DNA of 35,494 bases from an uncultured PS1 clade bacterium (GTDB taxonomy: Bacteria > Pseudomonadota > Gammaproteobacteria > PS1 > Pseudothioglobaceae), in assembly GCA_938086805.1 (NCBI GenBank), contig CALKDH010000107.1, positions 1-35,494 of the forward strand. The letters run 5' to 3'. A program made the position numbers and the translations under genes. The notes under the pieces are model-generated. The model searched no databases, was not told the DNA's origin, and saw only the letters and a program-made list of their open reading frames with translations. Of this stretch, positions 1 to 9,199 are shown piece by piece; within the stretch, counting starts at the first letter, position 1; every line of letters starts with the position of its first letter.

Positions 1-855
1 TTTGTTTTCCTCGCCAACTAGATAGCCAATTGCTCCACTTTCTTCACCATAACTCATGACGCAAGTAGGGCATGCATGAATACCAATTTTATGTTCAATT
101 GATAGAGCTTTTAAATCATTTGAATCGCCAAGCGTGCCATCATTATTGACCAATATCTTAGGCACCAAAAATAAGGAAATGCCTTTAATTCCTTGTGGAG
201 CATCAGGCAGGCGAGCCAAGACTAAGTGAATAATATTCTCGGCCATATCATGCTCACCCCAAGTGATGTAGATTTTTTGTCCACGAATTAAGTAATGGTC
301 ACCATTAGGCGTGGCTTTAGTTTTAAGCGAACCAACATCAGTGCCAGCATCACCTTCAGTAAGGTTCATTGTTCCACTCCATTCGCCTGAAATTAGTTTA
401 GGGAGGTAGCGCTCTTTAAGCTCTTCGCTTGCATTCAGAGTGATTGCTTCAACAGCTCCTTGAGTAAGCAGAGGGCAAAGACCCCAAGACATATTAGCAG
501 AGTGCCACATTTCTTGAACACTTGCAGCGACGACAAACGGGACGCCCTGACCTCCATAGGTAGGTGAGAATTGGAGTGAACCCCAGCCTCCTTCAACGAA
601 GTGCTGATAGGCTTCTTTAAAGCCAGCTGCAGTAGTAACTTTTCCTGAGTCGTCTATTTTTAAGCCTTCAGAGTCGCCAGGCTTATTGATTGGCTCTATT
701 TCCTCTTTTGCAAGCTTTCCGGCAGCTTCTAAGACGGTGTCAAGAATTTCAACTGTGGAGCCATCTAAACCAGTCTCATTACATAGTTTTTCAAGCTCAA
801 CAACTTCTTTCAATACAAAACCCATGTCTTCAACAGGCGCAGTATAGTTTGACAT
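1..855 (-). CDS. Acyl-CoA dehydrogenase, DmdC-like (N-terminal 285 residues; 3' end outside window)
   Basis: This minus-strand reading frame stays open from an ATG at 855 to the window edge, so it is missing from the ORF track. The translation begins MSNYTAPVEDMGFVLKEV, the N-terminal style of the long (about 600 aa) acyl-CoA dehydrogenases that include 3-methylmercaptopropionyl-CoA dehydrogenase DmdC. It continues with FAD-binding-type segments such as MNLTEGDAGTDVGSL. Family members oxidise an acyl-CoA to the 2-enoyl-CoA using FAD and pass electrons to electron-transfer flavoprotein. Its start codon overlaps the stop of the upstream ligase by one base (TAATG), which implies translational coupling. 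The family assignment is firm; the substrate (methylthiopropionyl-CoA or an ordinary short or branched acyl-CoA) is inferred. The catalytic base and the C-terminal domain cannot be checked here. Confidence 0.88.
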   Translation of the reverse strand, partial: MSNYTAPVEDMGFVLKEVVELEKLCNETGLDGSTVEILDTVLEAAGKLAKEEIEPINKPGDSEGLKIDDSGKVTTAAGFKEAYQHFVEGGWGSLQFSPTYGGQGVPFVVAASVQEMWHSANMSWGLCPLLTQGAVEAITLNASEELKERYLPKLISGEWSGTMNLTEGDAGTDVGSLKTKATPNGDHYLIRGQKIYITWGEHDMAENIIHLVLARLPDAPQGIKGISLFLVPKILVNNDGTLGDSNDLKALSIEHKIGIHACPTCVMSYGEESGAIGYLVGEENK

Positions 856-2468
856 TACTCTCCTCCCAGGCTCTTAACTGAAGCCCTAAGCTCGTGCTTT
901 TGAATTTTCCCAGTTGCGGTTTTTGGAAGCGGACCAAAAACAACTTTTTTAGGCCGTTTAAACTTTGCCATATTGTCTTTACAAAAAGCTATAAGTTCAG
1001 CTTCAGAAGCTTCTTGACTAGGTTTGAGCTCAACAAAGGCACAAGGTACCTCCCCCCAGGTTTCGTCATCCATTGCAACAACTGCAGCCTCCCCAACTGA
1101 CGGGTGTTGATAAAGAACATTTTCAACCTCAACAGATGAAATGTTCTCTCCACCTGAAATGATAATATCCTTTGACCTGTCTTTAATCTGTATATAACCA
1201 TCATTATGAATGACTGCAAGATCGCCACTATGAAACCAGTCATCAGCAAAAGCCTCTTTTGTTGCCTCGGGATTATTCCAATAGCCCATCATACAGGTAT
1301 TGCAGCGTATCACAATCTCACCAATTGTTTCCCCATCATGGGGGACGCGATCACCAGTGTCCTGATCTATTACGCTAACATCCTCAGTCATAGGAAATCT
1401 AACCCCTTGTCTTGAGCTAAGTCTGGCAAGCTCTGCTGGGCTTTCATTCAGCCATGAGGCTTGTGGGGCAGCTTGAAGAATGTGACCATAGGTTTCTGTA
1501 AGGCCATATACATGCATAACGTTGAACCCAAGGGACATCATGCTTTCTAGAACTTTTGCAGGAGGAGGGGCGCCAGCGGTCATGACTTTGATTTCTCTAT
1601 CGAATGATTTTTTAATTTCCTCAGGAGCGTTGGCAAGCATATTGAGCATAATCGGAGCGCCACCAAAATGAGTCACATGATATTCATCAAGTAAGGCAAA
1701 TACTTTTTGTGGATCGAAAGATCTAAGGCAAACCACAGTGCCAGCGAGTGCAGCCATTGTCCAGGCGTGCCCCCACCCGTTGCAATGAAATAGAGGAACG
1801 GAGTAAAGGTAAATAGGGTGGTTAGGGAGGTTCCAGCCCACCACGGTGCCCATACTCATTAAATAGGAGCCACGATGATGATAGACAACGCCTTTAGGTT
1901 TTCCTGTTGTTCCAGAGGTATAGCTTAATGACAGAGGGCTCCATTCATCACTTGGCATGTTCCAGTCATAAAGTGGATCACCCTGGTCAACAAGTGACTC
2001 GTAGTCTACTATGTCACCTGAAACATCTGGAGCTGAGCCAGCAAAAGAGTCGTTAATTAAAACAATTTTTGGACTAACTGAGGCGATCGATAGCGCCTCA
2101 GAAGCAACTCCATAAAGCTCCCTATCAACAAAGAGAATTTTTGCATTGCTGTCATCAAAAATGTAGGCAATTGTTGGCGCGTCAAGCCTTATATTTATCG
2201 TGTTTAATATAGCTCCTGCCATTGGGATAGAAAAGTGCGATTCAAACATTTCTGGAGTATTGAATGCTAATACTGAAATCGTATCACCTGGCTCAACTCC
2301 AAAGCCATTAAGGCTTGAGGCAACTCTAACACATCTCTCTCTAGTCTGACTCCAGTTATATGACCTATCTTCATATATGACTGACTTATAGTCGCCATAA
2401 ATATCAGCAGTTCTATGTAAAAAAGAGATAGGAGTAAGGGGGACAAAATTAGCAGGGTTTTTGTTCAT
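855..2468 (-). CDS. Acyl-CoA synthetase (AMP-forming), DmdB-like
   Basis: This 537-residue adenylate-forming ligase activates a carboxylic acid to its CoA thioester through an acyl-AMP intermediate. The P-loop-like signature YTSGTTGKPKG lies at about residues 183-193 and is followed by VVYHHRG. The C-terminal catalytic lysine is K521 in the motif PKTATGKIQ. Length and the N-terminal NFVPLTPISFL match the medium/short-chain ligase family that contains the 3-methylmercaptopropionate-CoA ligase DmdB. It sits 11 bases after the fadN-like gene and overlaps the following dehydrogenase by one base, so the ligase and dehydrogenase are probably made together. The family is secure. Calling it DmdB rather than a general short-chain ligase is inference from similarity of style and from the neighbouring DmdC-like gene. 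Confidence 0.88.
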   Translation of the reverse strand: MNKNPANFVPLTPISFLHRTADIYGDYKSVIYEDRSYNWSQTRERCVRVASSLNGFGVEPGDTISVLAFNTPEMFESHFSIPMAGAILNTINIRLDAPTIAYIFDDSNAKILFVDRELYGVASEALSIASVSPKIVLINDSFAGSAPDVSGDIVDYESLVDQGDPLYDWNMPSDEWSPLSLSYTSGTTGKPKGVVYHHRGSYLMSMGTVVGWNLPNHPIYLYSVPLFHCNGWGHAWTMAALAGTVVCLRSFDPQKVFALLDEYHVTHFGGAPIMLNMLANAPEEIKKSFDREIKVMTAGAPPPAKVLESMMSLGFNVMHVYGLTETYGHILQAAPQASWLNESPAELARLSSRQGVRFPMTEDVSVIDQDTGDRVPHDGETIGEIVIRCNTCMMGYWNNPEATKEAFADDWFHSGDLAVIHNDGYIQIKDRSKDIIISGGENISSVEVENVLYQHPSVGEAAVVAMDDETWGEVPCAFVELKPSQEASEAELIAFCKDNMAKFKRPKKVVFGPLPKTATGKIQKHELRASVKSLGGE

Positions 2469-2479
2469 TGGCTTAACTG

Positions 2480-4774
2480 TTAATTTCTTAGAGTAATGCC
2501 ATTATCTAGCATGGCAACAATTCTTGCTTGAGTTTCTTGAGTTTGGGCAAGCCTAATAAATGAGGAGCGTTCAGCATTTAAAATATCTTGCTCAGAAAAA
2601 ACTGTCCCTGCTGGACACTCTCCACCAGACATTATTCTTCCAATTTCAGTTCCAACAGTAACGTCATGTGGGGTAAGCATGCCTTTTTCATGGTTTACTT
2701 CAAGCCACTCTAGCATTTCTTGATAATGTTCAGATCCTGAAAGAGCAAGCGGCCTTCTTTCGCCAACTTTTTTTGTTTTATCTATTGACGCAAGAGCGGC
2801 ATTTAATATTCGATCCCGGTTCATTTGAAAAGTATCACTAGGTCTGCTCATAGATAAAGCGAAAGCCTCTTGTGGTGAGTTGGCTTTTCTTCCAAGCCCA
2901 ATATTCATAAATGATTTCCATGCACCTTTCTGAGTGTCATTAAGTTTTTCTGTCCATCGATAAAGCATCTCTTTACAGCCGCCACCTGCAGGGACTACAC
3001 CAACAAAAGACTCAACAAGGCCCATCACAGAGTTGGCATGACTGATAACATGATCTGCATGTAATACAACCTCAAAGCCACCCCCGATAGACATACCAAC
3101 AGGTGCAGCTATAACGGGTAGGCTAGAGTCTCTCATTTGAAGCATCGTGTTTTGAAAATAGGCAAGAAAATCATCAAGACCATCAAAGTCATTTTTTTCG
3201 AAACAGTTTCTAACACTCCAGAGGCTAACACCACAAGAAAAATGTTGAAAGTCATTGTGAATTATTACTCCTCTCAGGCCTTTATTTTCAGAGGAAGTGA
3301 CTGCATCGGATATCATATCTAGGCTCTGACTGTCGAGAGCGTTTGCTTTTGAGTGGAACTCCACAATAGCTGCACCCTCATATTCAAACCAACTAGCGGA
3401 CTCATTTGAGTTGATTGGAGCCAGAGTTTGCCGCGCCTCAGAGAATCGAAGAACACCTTTTGGCCTGACAATAGGCTTCAGTTCGCTAGAAATAGTTAGA
3501 GTGCTCAAGATTGAATTCGAGCTAGTATAAAACTTATTATTTAGGCTTTTTTCAAGAAAGTCAGGCACATCTTTTGAGCTAGTTTTAAGTCTTTTAACAA
3601 AGTAATTGATGCCAATTTCATCAATTAATTCAAAAGGCCCTTTCACCCAGTTATAGCCCAGCTTCATTGCGTCATCAATTTGGGTTACATCTTCAGTAAC
3701 TTCAGGCACTAGTGAGGCCGCATAGGATAAAGTTTCAGAAAGCACATCCCAGATAAAGAGGCCATAGCTGCTTTGGTCGCTAAGGATGGAAGTTACTCCA
3801 TTTTTTTCAGCATCTTCTAGGAGTGAAGTTTTGAGGCGCTTATGTTCAACATAGTTTCCAGTGGACAGATCTATTACCATTTTCTCATCATCAATCTGCT
3901 TATAAAAACCCTGATCATTTTTATTTCCAGTTTGACCATTGGCGATCATGTTGGATACAAACTCTATTGGCGCAGCATACTTATGAAATGCGTCATTTTC
4001 TGGCAAGATATTTTCGAGGCTTTTTGCCACGTCAGCCATTAGGTCAATACCAATTAGGTCGTAGAGTCCAAAAACTCCTGTTTTGGGAAGGCCAAGCGGT
4101 CTCCCAAAAAAAGCATCGGCTTCGGTTGGAGAGAGTTTGTATTCAAATGCCTTATGAAGGGCACACTGAATTGCAAAAACACCCACTCTGTTTGCAAGAA
4201 AGCCAGGCGTGTCTGAGCAAGGCACAACGCCTTTGCCAAGCTTGGTTTCGCAGAAAAAATCAAGCGTCTCCATCACATCTTCTTTGGTCTGCCCACCCCT
4301 GACTAGCTCTAGCAGTCTCATAAAGCGAACTGGATTAAAGAAATGAGTAATGGCAAAGCGCTCACAAAAGTCTTGAGGCATACCCTCAGTTAATAAACTA
4401 ATTGGAATAGTTGAGGTGTTAGAAGTAATGATGGTAGATTTTTTGCAGTTTTCATGAAGTTTTTTGTAGAGAGCTTTTTTAATGTCAAGTCTTTCGACGA
4501 CAGCTTCAGCAATCCAGTCGCATTCACTGAGCTCATGAAAATTATCTCTTGTATTGCCAAGATGTATAAGATCTTCAGCTTCTTTACTCATAATGCCTGG
4601 CATGTCGGGATCTTTGAGTCTCTCTAATCCTCTTAGGGCGAGGCTGTTTACATTTTCACCTTCAGTAGGAAGGTCTAGCAACCAAACCTCTATTCCTGCA
4701 TTAGCAACTTGGCCAGCAATGCCAGCACCCATCGTACCGGCGCCAATGACGCCAACTTTTATAATTTTATTCAT
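2480..4774 (-). CDS. 3-hydroxyacyl-CoA dehydrogenase / enoyl-CoA hydratase fusion, FadN-like
   Basis: A 764-residue bifunctional beta-oxidation protein in the FadN order, dehydrogenase first. The NAD-binding Rossmann motif VGVIGAGTMGAG is at residues 7-18. The dehydrogenase His lies in THFFNPV (H144), with SNTST and PGFLANR motifs following. A second dehydrogenase C-terminal repeat spans about 330-400. A crotonase domain runs from about 462 to 660 and keeps both hydratase glutamates: E568 in GGGFEVV and E588 in GLVESFVG. It should hydrate a 2-enoyl-CoA and oxidise the 3-hydroxy product with NAD. The start overlaps the upstream hydrolase by four bases (ATGA). No thiolase follows in the window, so the pathway either ends differently or uses a thiolase encoded elsewhere. 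The crotonase half could act as a DmdD-type methylthioacryloyl-CoA hydratase, but that is speculative. Confidence 0.9.
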   Translation of the reverse strand: MNKIIKVGVIGAGTMGAGIAGQVANAGIEVWLLDLPTEGENVNSLALRGLERLKDPDMPGIMSKEAEDLIHLGNTRDNFHELSECDWIAEAVVERLDIKKALYKKLHENCKKSTIITSNTSTIPISLLTEGMPQDFCERFAITHFFNPVRFMRLLELVRGGQTKEDVMETLDFFCETKLGKGVVPCSDTPGFLANRVGVFAIQCALHKAFEYKLSPTEADAFFGRPLGLPKTGVFGLYDLIGIDLMADVAKSLENILPENDAFHKYAAPIEFVSNMIANGQTGNKNDQGFYKQIDDEKMVIDLSTGNYVEHKRLKTSLLEDAEKNGVTSILSDQSSYGLFIWDVLSETLSYAASLVPEVTEDVTQIDDAMKLGYNWVKGPFELIDEIGINYFVKRLKTSSKDVPDFLEKSLNNKFYTSSNSILSTLTISSELKPIVRPKGVLRFSEARQTLAPINSNESASWFEYEGAAIVEFHSKANALDSQSLDMISDAVTSSENKGLRGVIIHNDFQHFSCGVSLWSVRNCFEKNDFDGLDDFLAYFQNTMLQMRDSSLPVIAAPVGMSIGGGFEVVLHADHVISHANSVMGLVESFVGVVPAGGGCKEMLYRWTEKLNDTQKGAWKSFMNIGLGRKANSPQEAFALSMSRPSDTFQMNRDRILNAALASIDKTKKVGERRPLALSGSEHYQEMLEWLEVNHEKGMLTPHDVTVGTEIGRIMSGGECPAGTVFSEQDILNAERSSFIRLAQTQETQARIVAMLDNGITLRN

Positions 4775-5562
4775 GGGTTTGTTTTTAAAATAAATGATTT
4801 AATGGCGTCCAAAGTGCTCTTTGGGGCCTCTATTGGAAGCATATGCCCTGCGCCAGAAATAGTTGTAGTTTCTGCTCCTAAAAGCTCTGCAAGCTCTAAT
4901 CCAAATGTGTATGGAGTGTTTTTGTCTTCTGTTGCCACAATAACGTTTGAGGGGGCTTTAATATTTTTCGCACAGTTTATTCCGTTCTTATATTTGTTGC
5001 AAGCTAATAGGTCCTCAGCCAAAGGATTTGATGACATAATTTGACGCCCAATGCCAATTGGCTGCATTCCAGGCACTGCACTACTGCCTGAATGGGATCG
5101 AGATCCAAAGCCCCACCTCAACAGCATATCAGCAGCATCTTTTGTATTTTTCTGAGCAGTCTCAACAAGCGATTCATTCACAGGGATTGCTGAGGCACTA
5201 GCAACAGCAGTTAGAGATTTTAATTTGTCTTCTAAAAGAATAGCGGCTTCAAGGGCCACAAGAAAGCCCTGCGAATGGCCAACCAAGTGGATGTTTTCCG
5301 CTCCAGAGTGTTTAATAGCTTTAACTAGCCATTTGCCCATGCTTTCAATCGACTTGAGAGGCTCTCCTTCTGACAAGCTGTGTCCAGGCAAATCAGGCGC
5401 TAATACAGAGAAGCCATGAAATGCAAACCATCTAGCCTGGAGCGCCCATGATCTATGATCGAGACCACTTCCGTGGACAAAAACCACGGTCGGCTTTTTT
5501 GGATCAAATGCACAGCCCCCAGTGGCCACAAAAATATTTACTCCATCAACGACAATATTCAT
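4771..5562 (-). CDS. Alpha/beta hydrolase fold protein
   Basis: A 263-residue cytoplasmic alpha/beta hydrolase. The oxyanion-hole motif VFVHGSG is near residue 30, the nucleophile elbow is GHSQGF (S97), and the general-base histidine is in GAGHMLP (about H240). An acidic residue in ATEDKNTP is a plausible third triad member. No signal peptide is visible. It overlaps the metY stop by one base (TAATG) upstream and the fadN-like start by four bases downstream, so it is an integral member of this operon. In an acyl-CoA operon it could be a thioesterase or an ester/lactone hydrolase; the sequence does not say which. Confidence 0.82.
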   Translation of the reverse strand: MNIVVDGVNIFVATGGCAFDPKKPTVVFVHGSGLDHRSWALQARWFAFHGFSVLAPDLPGHSLSEGEPLKSIESMGKWLVKAIKHSGAENIHLVGHSQGFLVALEAAILLEDKLKSLTAVASASAIPVNESLVETAQKNTKDAADMLLRWGFGSRSHSGSSAVPGMQPIGIGRQIMSSNPLAEDLLACNKYKNGINCAKNIKAPSNVIVATEDKNTPYTFGLELAELLGAETTTISGAGHMLPIEAPKSTLDAIKSFILKTNP

Positions 5563-6863
5563 TACGCAGTTGCCTTTTCTACTGCCTTTAGACCAACTTT
5601 AAAATCATTGATGATGTCATTAACAGATTCGATTCCAACTGACACTCTAATTAAGTCAGGGCTTGTTCCAGAAGCCTTCATCGCCTCATCATCTAGTCGC
5701 GAGTGAGTTGTGCTTGCAGGGTGAAGAACGAGTGTTCTTGAGTCACCTACATTAGCTAAATTTGATGCTAACTTAACAGAGTTAATAAATGCAGCCCCTC
5801 CTTCTCTTCCTCCTTTAACACCAAAGCATAACATTGATCCAGCGCCATTCGGAAAGAGCTCTTTTGCAATGTCGAAGGTAGGGTTTTCAGGAAGGTCAGG
5901 ATGGTTAACCCACATTACTGCAGACTGTTCCAGCAACCACTTTGCGAGCTTGATTGCATTTTTTACATGTTGGTTCATTCGAAGATTAAGAGTTTCAATG
6001 CCCTGAAGAAGTAAAAAAGCACTGTGAGGGCTCATGGCTGGGCCAAAGTCACGCATAGACTCCGCTCTAATTTTCATTGAAAGGGCTGAAGGTCCAAATT
6101 CCTCCCAGAAGTTTATTCCATGGAATGGCTCATAAGGCGTAGTAAGCTCAGGATGCTTGTTAGCAGCGCCCCAGTCAAAAGCCCCGCCATCAACAATGAC
6201 CCCCCCTACAGCTACTCCATGCCCCCCAATCCATTTTGTAACAGAGTGCACTACAACATCGGCTCCATGATCAAATGGCTTACAAAGCGCTGGTGTTGCA
6301 AATGTGGCGTCAATAACAAGAGGAAGGTTGTTTTGATGAGCAATATTTGAAATTTTGGGGAGGTTTGATACCTCTAATCCGGGGTTGCCAATCGACTCAC
6401 AAAAGACGAGTTTAGTGTTTTCCTGTATGGCTGCTTTAAGAGCTTTTTCGTCATTAATGGAGACGAAAGTACAGTCAATATTAAATCTTTTAAGGGTGTG
6501 TCTAAGAAGTGTCGCAGTTGAGCCATAGATTTGTGAGGCACTGACAATATGATCACCAGCAGAACAAAGGCTGACAAAAGTAACAAAAAGCGCACTCATG
6601 CCTGAGGCTGTACAAATTGCCCCAACACCTCCCTCTAGGGCAGCAATACGCTGCTCTAAAACGGCAACTGTAGGGTTGGTCATTCTGCTATAAATATGAC
6701 CGCCCTTTTCAATATTGAAAAGTGCAGCGGCATCATCAACAGTTTCGAAAACATACGAGGTAGTTTGATAAACAGGGACAGCCCTACTTCCAAATGAAGG
6801 GTCTGGCTCATATCCTGAATGAAGTGATATTGTTTCAGGGCCTAAGAACGAGGACTTTCCCAT
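5562..6863 (-). CDS. metY: O-acetylhomoserine sulfhydrylase (O-acetylhomoserine aminocarboxypropyltransferase)
   Basis: A 433-residue PLP-dependent Cys/Met-metabolism enzyme. The Schiff-base lysine is K210 in HSVTKWIGGHG. The N-terminal PETISLHSGYEPDP, the substrate-loop arginine region YSRMTNPTVAVLE and the full length fit MetY rather than the shorter MetB/MetC group. MetY joins sulfide or methanethiol to O-acetylhomoserine, giving homocysteine or methionine. It is the first gene of the acyl-CoA operon and follows rpe after 111 bases, a gap that holds a perfect 8-bp dyad. Its placement ahead of DmdB/DmdC-like genes suggests that it captures methanethiol. It could instead be ordinary sulfide assimilation. 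No strong Shine-Dalgarno sequence precedes the ATG at 6863. Confidence 0.9.
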   Translation of the reverse strand: MGKSSFLGPETISLHSGYEPDPSFGSRAVPVYQTTSYVFETVDDAAALFNIEKGGHIYSRMTNPTVAVLEQRIAALEGGVGAICTASGMSALFVTFVSLCSAGDHIVSASQIYGSTATLLRHTLKRFNIDCTFVSINDEKALKAAIQENTKLVFCESIGNPGLEVSNLPKISNIAHQNNLPLVIDATFATPALCKPFDHGADVVVHSVTKWIGGHGVAVGGVIVDGGAFDWGAANKHPELTTPYEPFHGINFWEEFGPSALSMKIRAESMRDFGPAMSPHSAFLLLQGIETLNLRMNQHVKNAIKLAKWLLEQSAVMWVNHPDLPENPTFDIAKELFPNGAGSMLCFGVKGGREGGAAFINSVKLASNLANVGDSRTLVLHPASTTHSRLDDEAMKASGTSPDLIRVSVGIESVNDIINDFKVGLKAVEKATA

Positions 6864-6875
6864 AACTATTTACTT

Positions 6876-6898
6876 AGAAAATAAAACCAATATTTTCT
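6876..6898 (-). promoter_or_regulatory. Perfect 8-bp inverted repeat upstream of metY
   Basis: AGAAAATA and TATTTTCT are exact reverse complements separated by seven bases, in the rpe-metY gap. The near arm ends 12 bases before the metY ATG. It could be a repressor or activator operator or a weak leader hairpin. No T-run follows, so it does not look like a terminator. I found no known SAM riboswitch or Met-box pattern in this gap. Confidence 0.4.
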
Positions 6899-6974
6899 CA
6901 TAACTAGTAGCAGAGTTGTTTTGAAATTTCCTTGGCCTGCAGTATCAAAATTCAGGTCTTTGATTGCTCTTTTG

Positions 6975-7649
6975 TTAGCTTGCTTGTGATAGCTCAGAAC
7001 GCATTTGATCTATTGTTTTTTTATAGTCTTTTGTGTTGAAAATAGCAGACCCGGCTACAAATGTGTCAGCCCCAGCAGAGGCTATCTCTTTAATATTCTC
7101 AGTTTTCACTCCACCATCAATTTCAAGCCTTGTCTGAAGGCCTCTTGAATCAATTAAGTCACGAACAACTCTTAATTTTTCAAGAGTTTCGGGAATAAAT
7201 GATTGGCCACCAAAGCCTGGATTAACTGACATTAATAAAACCATATCAAGTTGATCAATAACATGGTCTAAGTGGTTAAGAGGTGTTGCAGGATTAAAAA
7301 CTAAGCCTGCCTTACAGCCACTTTCTTTAATCAGACTAATCGTTCGGTCAATATGCTCTGAGGCCTCTGGGTGAAAGGTTATGTAAGAGGCCCCAGCATT
7401 GGCAAAATCAGGAATAATTCGATCCACTGGCTTTACCATGAGGTGAACATCAATAGGCGCTGTAACTCCATGATTTCTTAAGGCCTCACAAACCAATGGC
7501 CCTATTGTTAGGTTTGGGACATAGTGATTATCCATCACGTCAAAATGAACTATGTCTGCTCCTGCATTCAAAACATTGTCAACCTCCTCACCAAGCTTGG
7601 CAAAGTTTGCAGAGAGTATTGAGGGGGCAATAAGGTTAGCTTGTTTCAT
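6975..7649 (-). CDS. rpe: Ribulose-phosphate 3-epimerase
   Basis: A TIM-barrel epimerase interconverting ribulose-5-phosphate and xylulose-5-phosphate, used by the pentose phosphate and Calvin cycles. Recognisable motifs are [57 protein letters not shown] and the phosphate-binding [13 protein letters not shown]. The track ORF begins at a GTG at 7661. I prefer the ATG at 7649, giving 224 residues, because it yields the family-typical MKQ...LIAPSILSA start and is preceded by a GGATAGAG Shine-Dalgarno-like stretch. It follows gpmI with almost no gap. The identification is very strong; only the start is in doubt by four codons. Confidence 0.96.
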   Translation of the reverse strand: MKQANLIAPSILSANFAKLGEEVDNVLNAGADIVHFDVMDNHYVPNLTIGPLVCEALRNHGVTAPIDVHLMVKPVDRIIPDFANAGASYITFHPEASEHIDRTISLIKESGCKAGLVFNPATPLNHLDHVIDQLDMVLLMSVNPGFGGQSFIPETLEKLRVVRDLIDSRGLQTRLEIDGGVKTENIKEIASAGADTFVAGSAIFNTKDYKKTIDQMRSELSQAS

Positions 7650-7660
7650 GTCTCTATCCA

Positions 7661-9187
7661 CTAATTAGTTAGAAGGCTTTTTCCTGACATCTCACTGGGC
7701 TGATCAATGTTCATGAGAGACAAAAGGGTTGGCGCTAGGTCTGCCAGTGTACCAACATGAGGGCCTAATAGCGAACTTTTCTTGTCACCAATATAAATCA
7801 ATGGAACCGGATTAGTTGTGTGAGCAGTATGACTTTTCTGAGTTATAGAGTCTTTCATTTGCTCTGCATTTCCATGATCAGCAGTAATCAAAACTTCTGT
7901 TTTTGTTTCTTTAGCCGCTTGGTGAATTTTTCCAAGACATTCATCAACAGCTTCAACCGCCTGAATTGCTGCCTCAAGATTTCCAGTATGTCCAACCATG
8001 TCGGTGTTTGCAAAATTACAGACAATAAGTCTGTATTTTTGAGAATTAATCTCAGAAACAAGAGTTTCGGTGAGTTCGAATGCGCTCATCTCCGGCTGCA
8101 GGTCGTAAGTTTTTACTTTAGGCGACTGAATAAGCTTTCTGTCTTCTCCAGGAAGGCTTTCTTCAACACCGCCATTGAAGAAAAAAGTAACGTGGGCGTA
8201 CTTTTCAGTTTCTGCAATTCTAAGCTGTTTAAATCCAAGGTCTGAGATACAATCCCCTAGAGTATTTTTTACAGATATCGGAGGAAAGGCGCAATCAAGA
8301 CCAAAGTCTTTTTTATATTCTGTTAGACAAACAAAATTGCACTCAGCAAAATATTCCCGATTAAACTCATCAAATCTGGACATTGCCAAGGCTTGAGTTA
8401 TTTCTCTGGCTCTATCAGCACGATAGTTCATAAAAATCACTAGGTCGCCATCTTCTAGCCTAACAGGGCTTCCTATTGATGTTGGGGATAGAAACTCATC
8501 ATTCTCGCCTAGGCCATATGCTTCTTGAATAGCTTCTTGCGCGCTGTTTGATTGACGCTCTCCAACTCCTTGAGAAATCAGCTTATAGGCTTTTGAAACT
8601 CTTTCCCAGCGATTATCTCTGTCCATTGCATAAAAACGCCCAGCTATTGATACAATTTTGCCAACGCCAATTTCAGAAATTTGTTTCTCTAGGTCATTGA
8701 CATAAGTTGAGGCGCTTTTAGGCGGCGTGTCGCGACCATCAGTAAAAACATGGATATAGACCTTATCACAATTTTGCTGTTTGGCTAGCTTAAGGGCTGC
8801 AAAGATATGATCTTGGTGTGAGTGAACGCCTCCATCGGATACCAGTCCAAGAAGATGAACAGCTCTTCCTTTTTTGCTTGCTGAGGCAAGTGCTTTACAA
8901 AGCACATCATTGGTAAAAAAATTACCAGACTTGATTGAATTATCTATTCTTGTATAGTCTTGCTCAATAATTCTTCCTGAGCCAATAGTTAGGTGGCCAA
9001 CCTCTGAATTACCCATTTGTCCATCTGGAAGACCAACGCTAATACCTGAGGTGCCAATAAGGGTGTTAGGATAATTCTCTAAAAGATGATTCCAATTTGG
9101 AGTCTCTGCAAGGGCAATTGCATTGTTTGATTTGTCACTCGAATAACCCCAACCATCTAGGATTAAAAGTAGTTTTGTTTTTTCCAT
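7661..9187 (-). CDS. gpmI: 2,3-bisphosphoglycerate-independent phosphoglycerate mutase
   Basis: A 508-residue metal-dependent mutase that interconverts 3- and 2-phosphoglycerate in glycolysis and gluconeogenesis. The N-terminal LLLILDGWG metal site, the phosphoserine loop [34 protein letters not shown] and the C-terminal metal-binding ADHGNAEQM are all present, and the length is normal for the family. It lies 12 bases downstream of ychF and touches the rpe frame, so the five genes rplY-pth-ychF-gpmI-rpe are probably co-transcribed. No cofactor-dependent GpmA is visible in the window. Confidence 0.97.
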   Translation of the reverse strand: MEKTKLLLILDGWGYSSDKSNNAIALAETPNWNHLLENYPNTLIGTSGISVGLPDGQMGNSEVGHLTIGSGRIIEQDYTRIDNSIKSGNFFTNDVLCKALASASKKGRAVHLLGLVSDGGVHSHQDHIFAALKLAKQQNCDKVYIHVFTDGRDTPPKSASTYVNDLEKQISEIGVGKIVSIAGRFYAMDRDNRWERVSKAYKLISQGVGERQSNSAQEAIQEAYGLGENDEFLSPTSIGSPVRLEDGDLVIFMNYRADRAREITQALAMSRFDEFNREYFAECNFVCLTEYKKDFGLDCAFPPISVKNTLGDCISDLGFKQLRIAETEKYAHVTFFFNGGVEESLPGEDRKLIQSPKVKTYDLQPEMSAFELTETLVSEINSQKYRLIVCNFANTDMVGHTGNLEAAIQAVEAVDECLGKIHQAAKETKTEVLITADHGNAEQMKDSITQKSHTAHTTNPVPLIYIGDKKSSLLGPHVGTLADLAPTLLSLMNIDQPSEMSGKSLLTN

Positions 9188-9199
9188 CAGACTTGGTGC

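Noticed and set aside
989-1249. 86-residue minus-strand ORF
   Set aside because: Same-strand out-of-frame shadow inside the acyl-CoA ligase.
3967-4302. 111-residue plus-strand ORF in the track
   Set aside because: It lies wholly antisense to the well-supported fadN-like gene and has no family pattern; it is a shadow frame.
6864-6974. SAM riboswitch or MetJ box upstream of metY
   Set aside because: The gap lacks the conserved stems of known SAM riboswitches and the AGACGTCT-type repeat; only a simple dyad is present.
7820-8245. 141-residue plus-strand ORF, the longest antisense frame in the track
   Set aside because: Antisense to gpmI, Phe/Cys/Ser-rich composition typical of shadow translation, and no ribosome-binding site of note.
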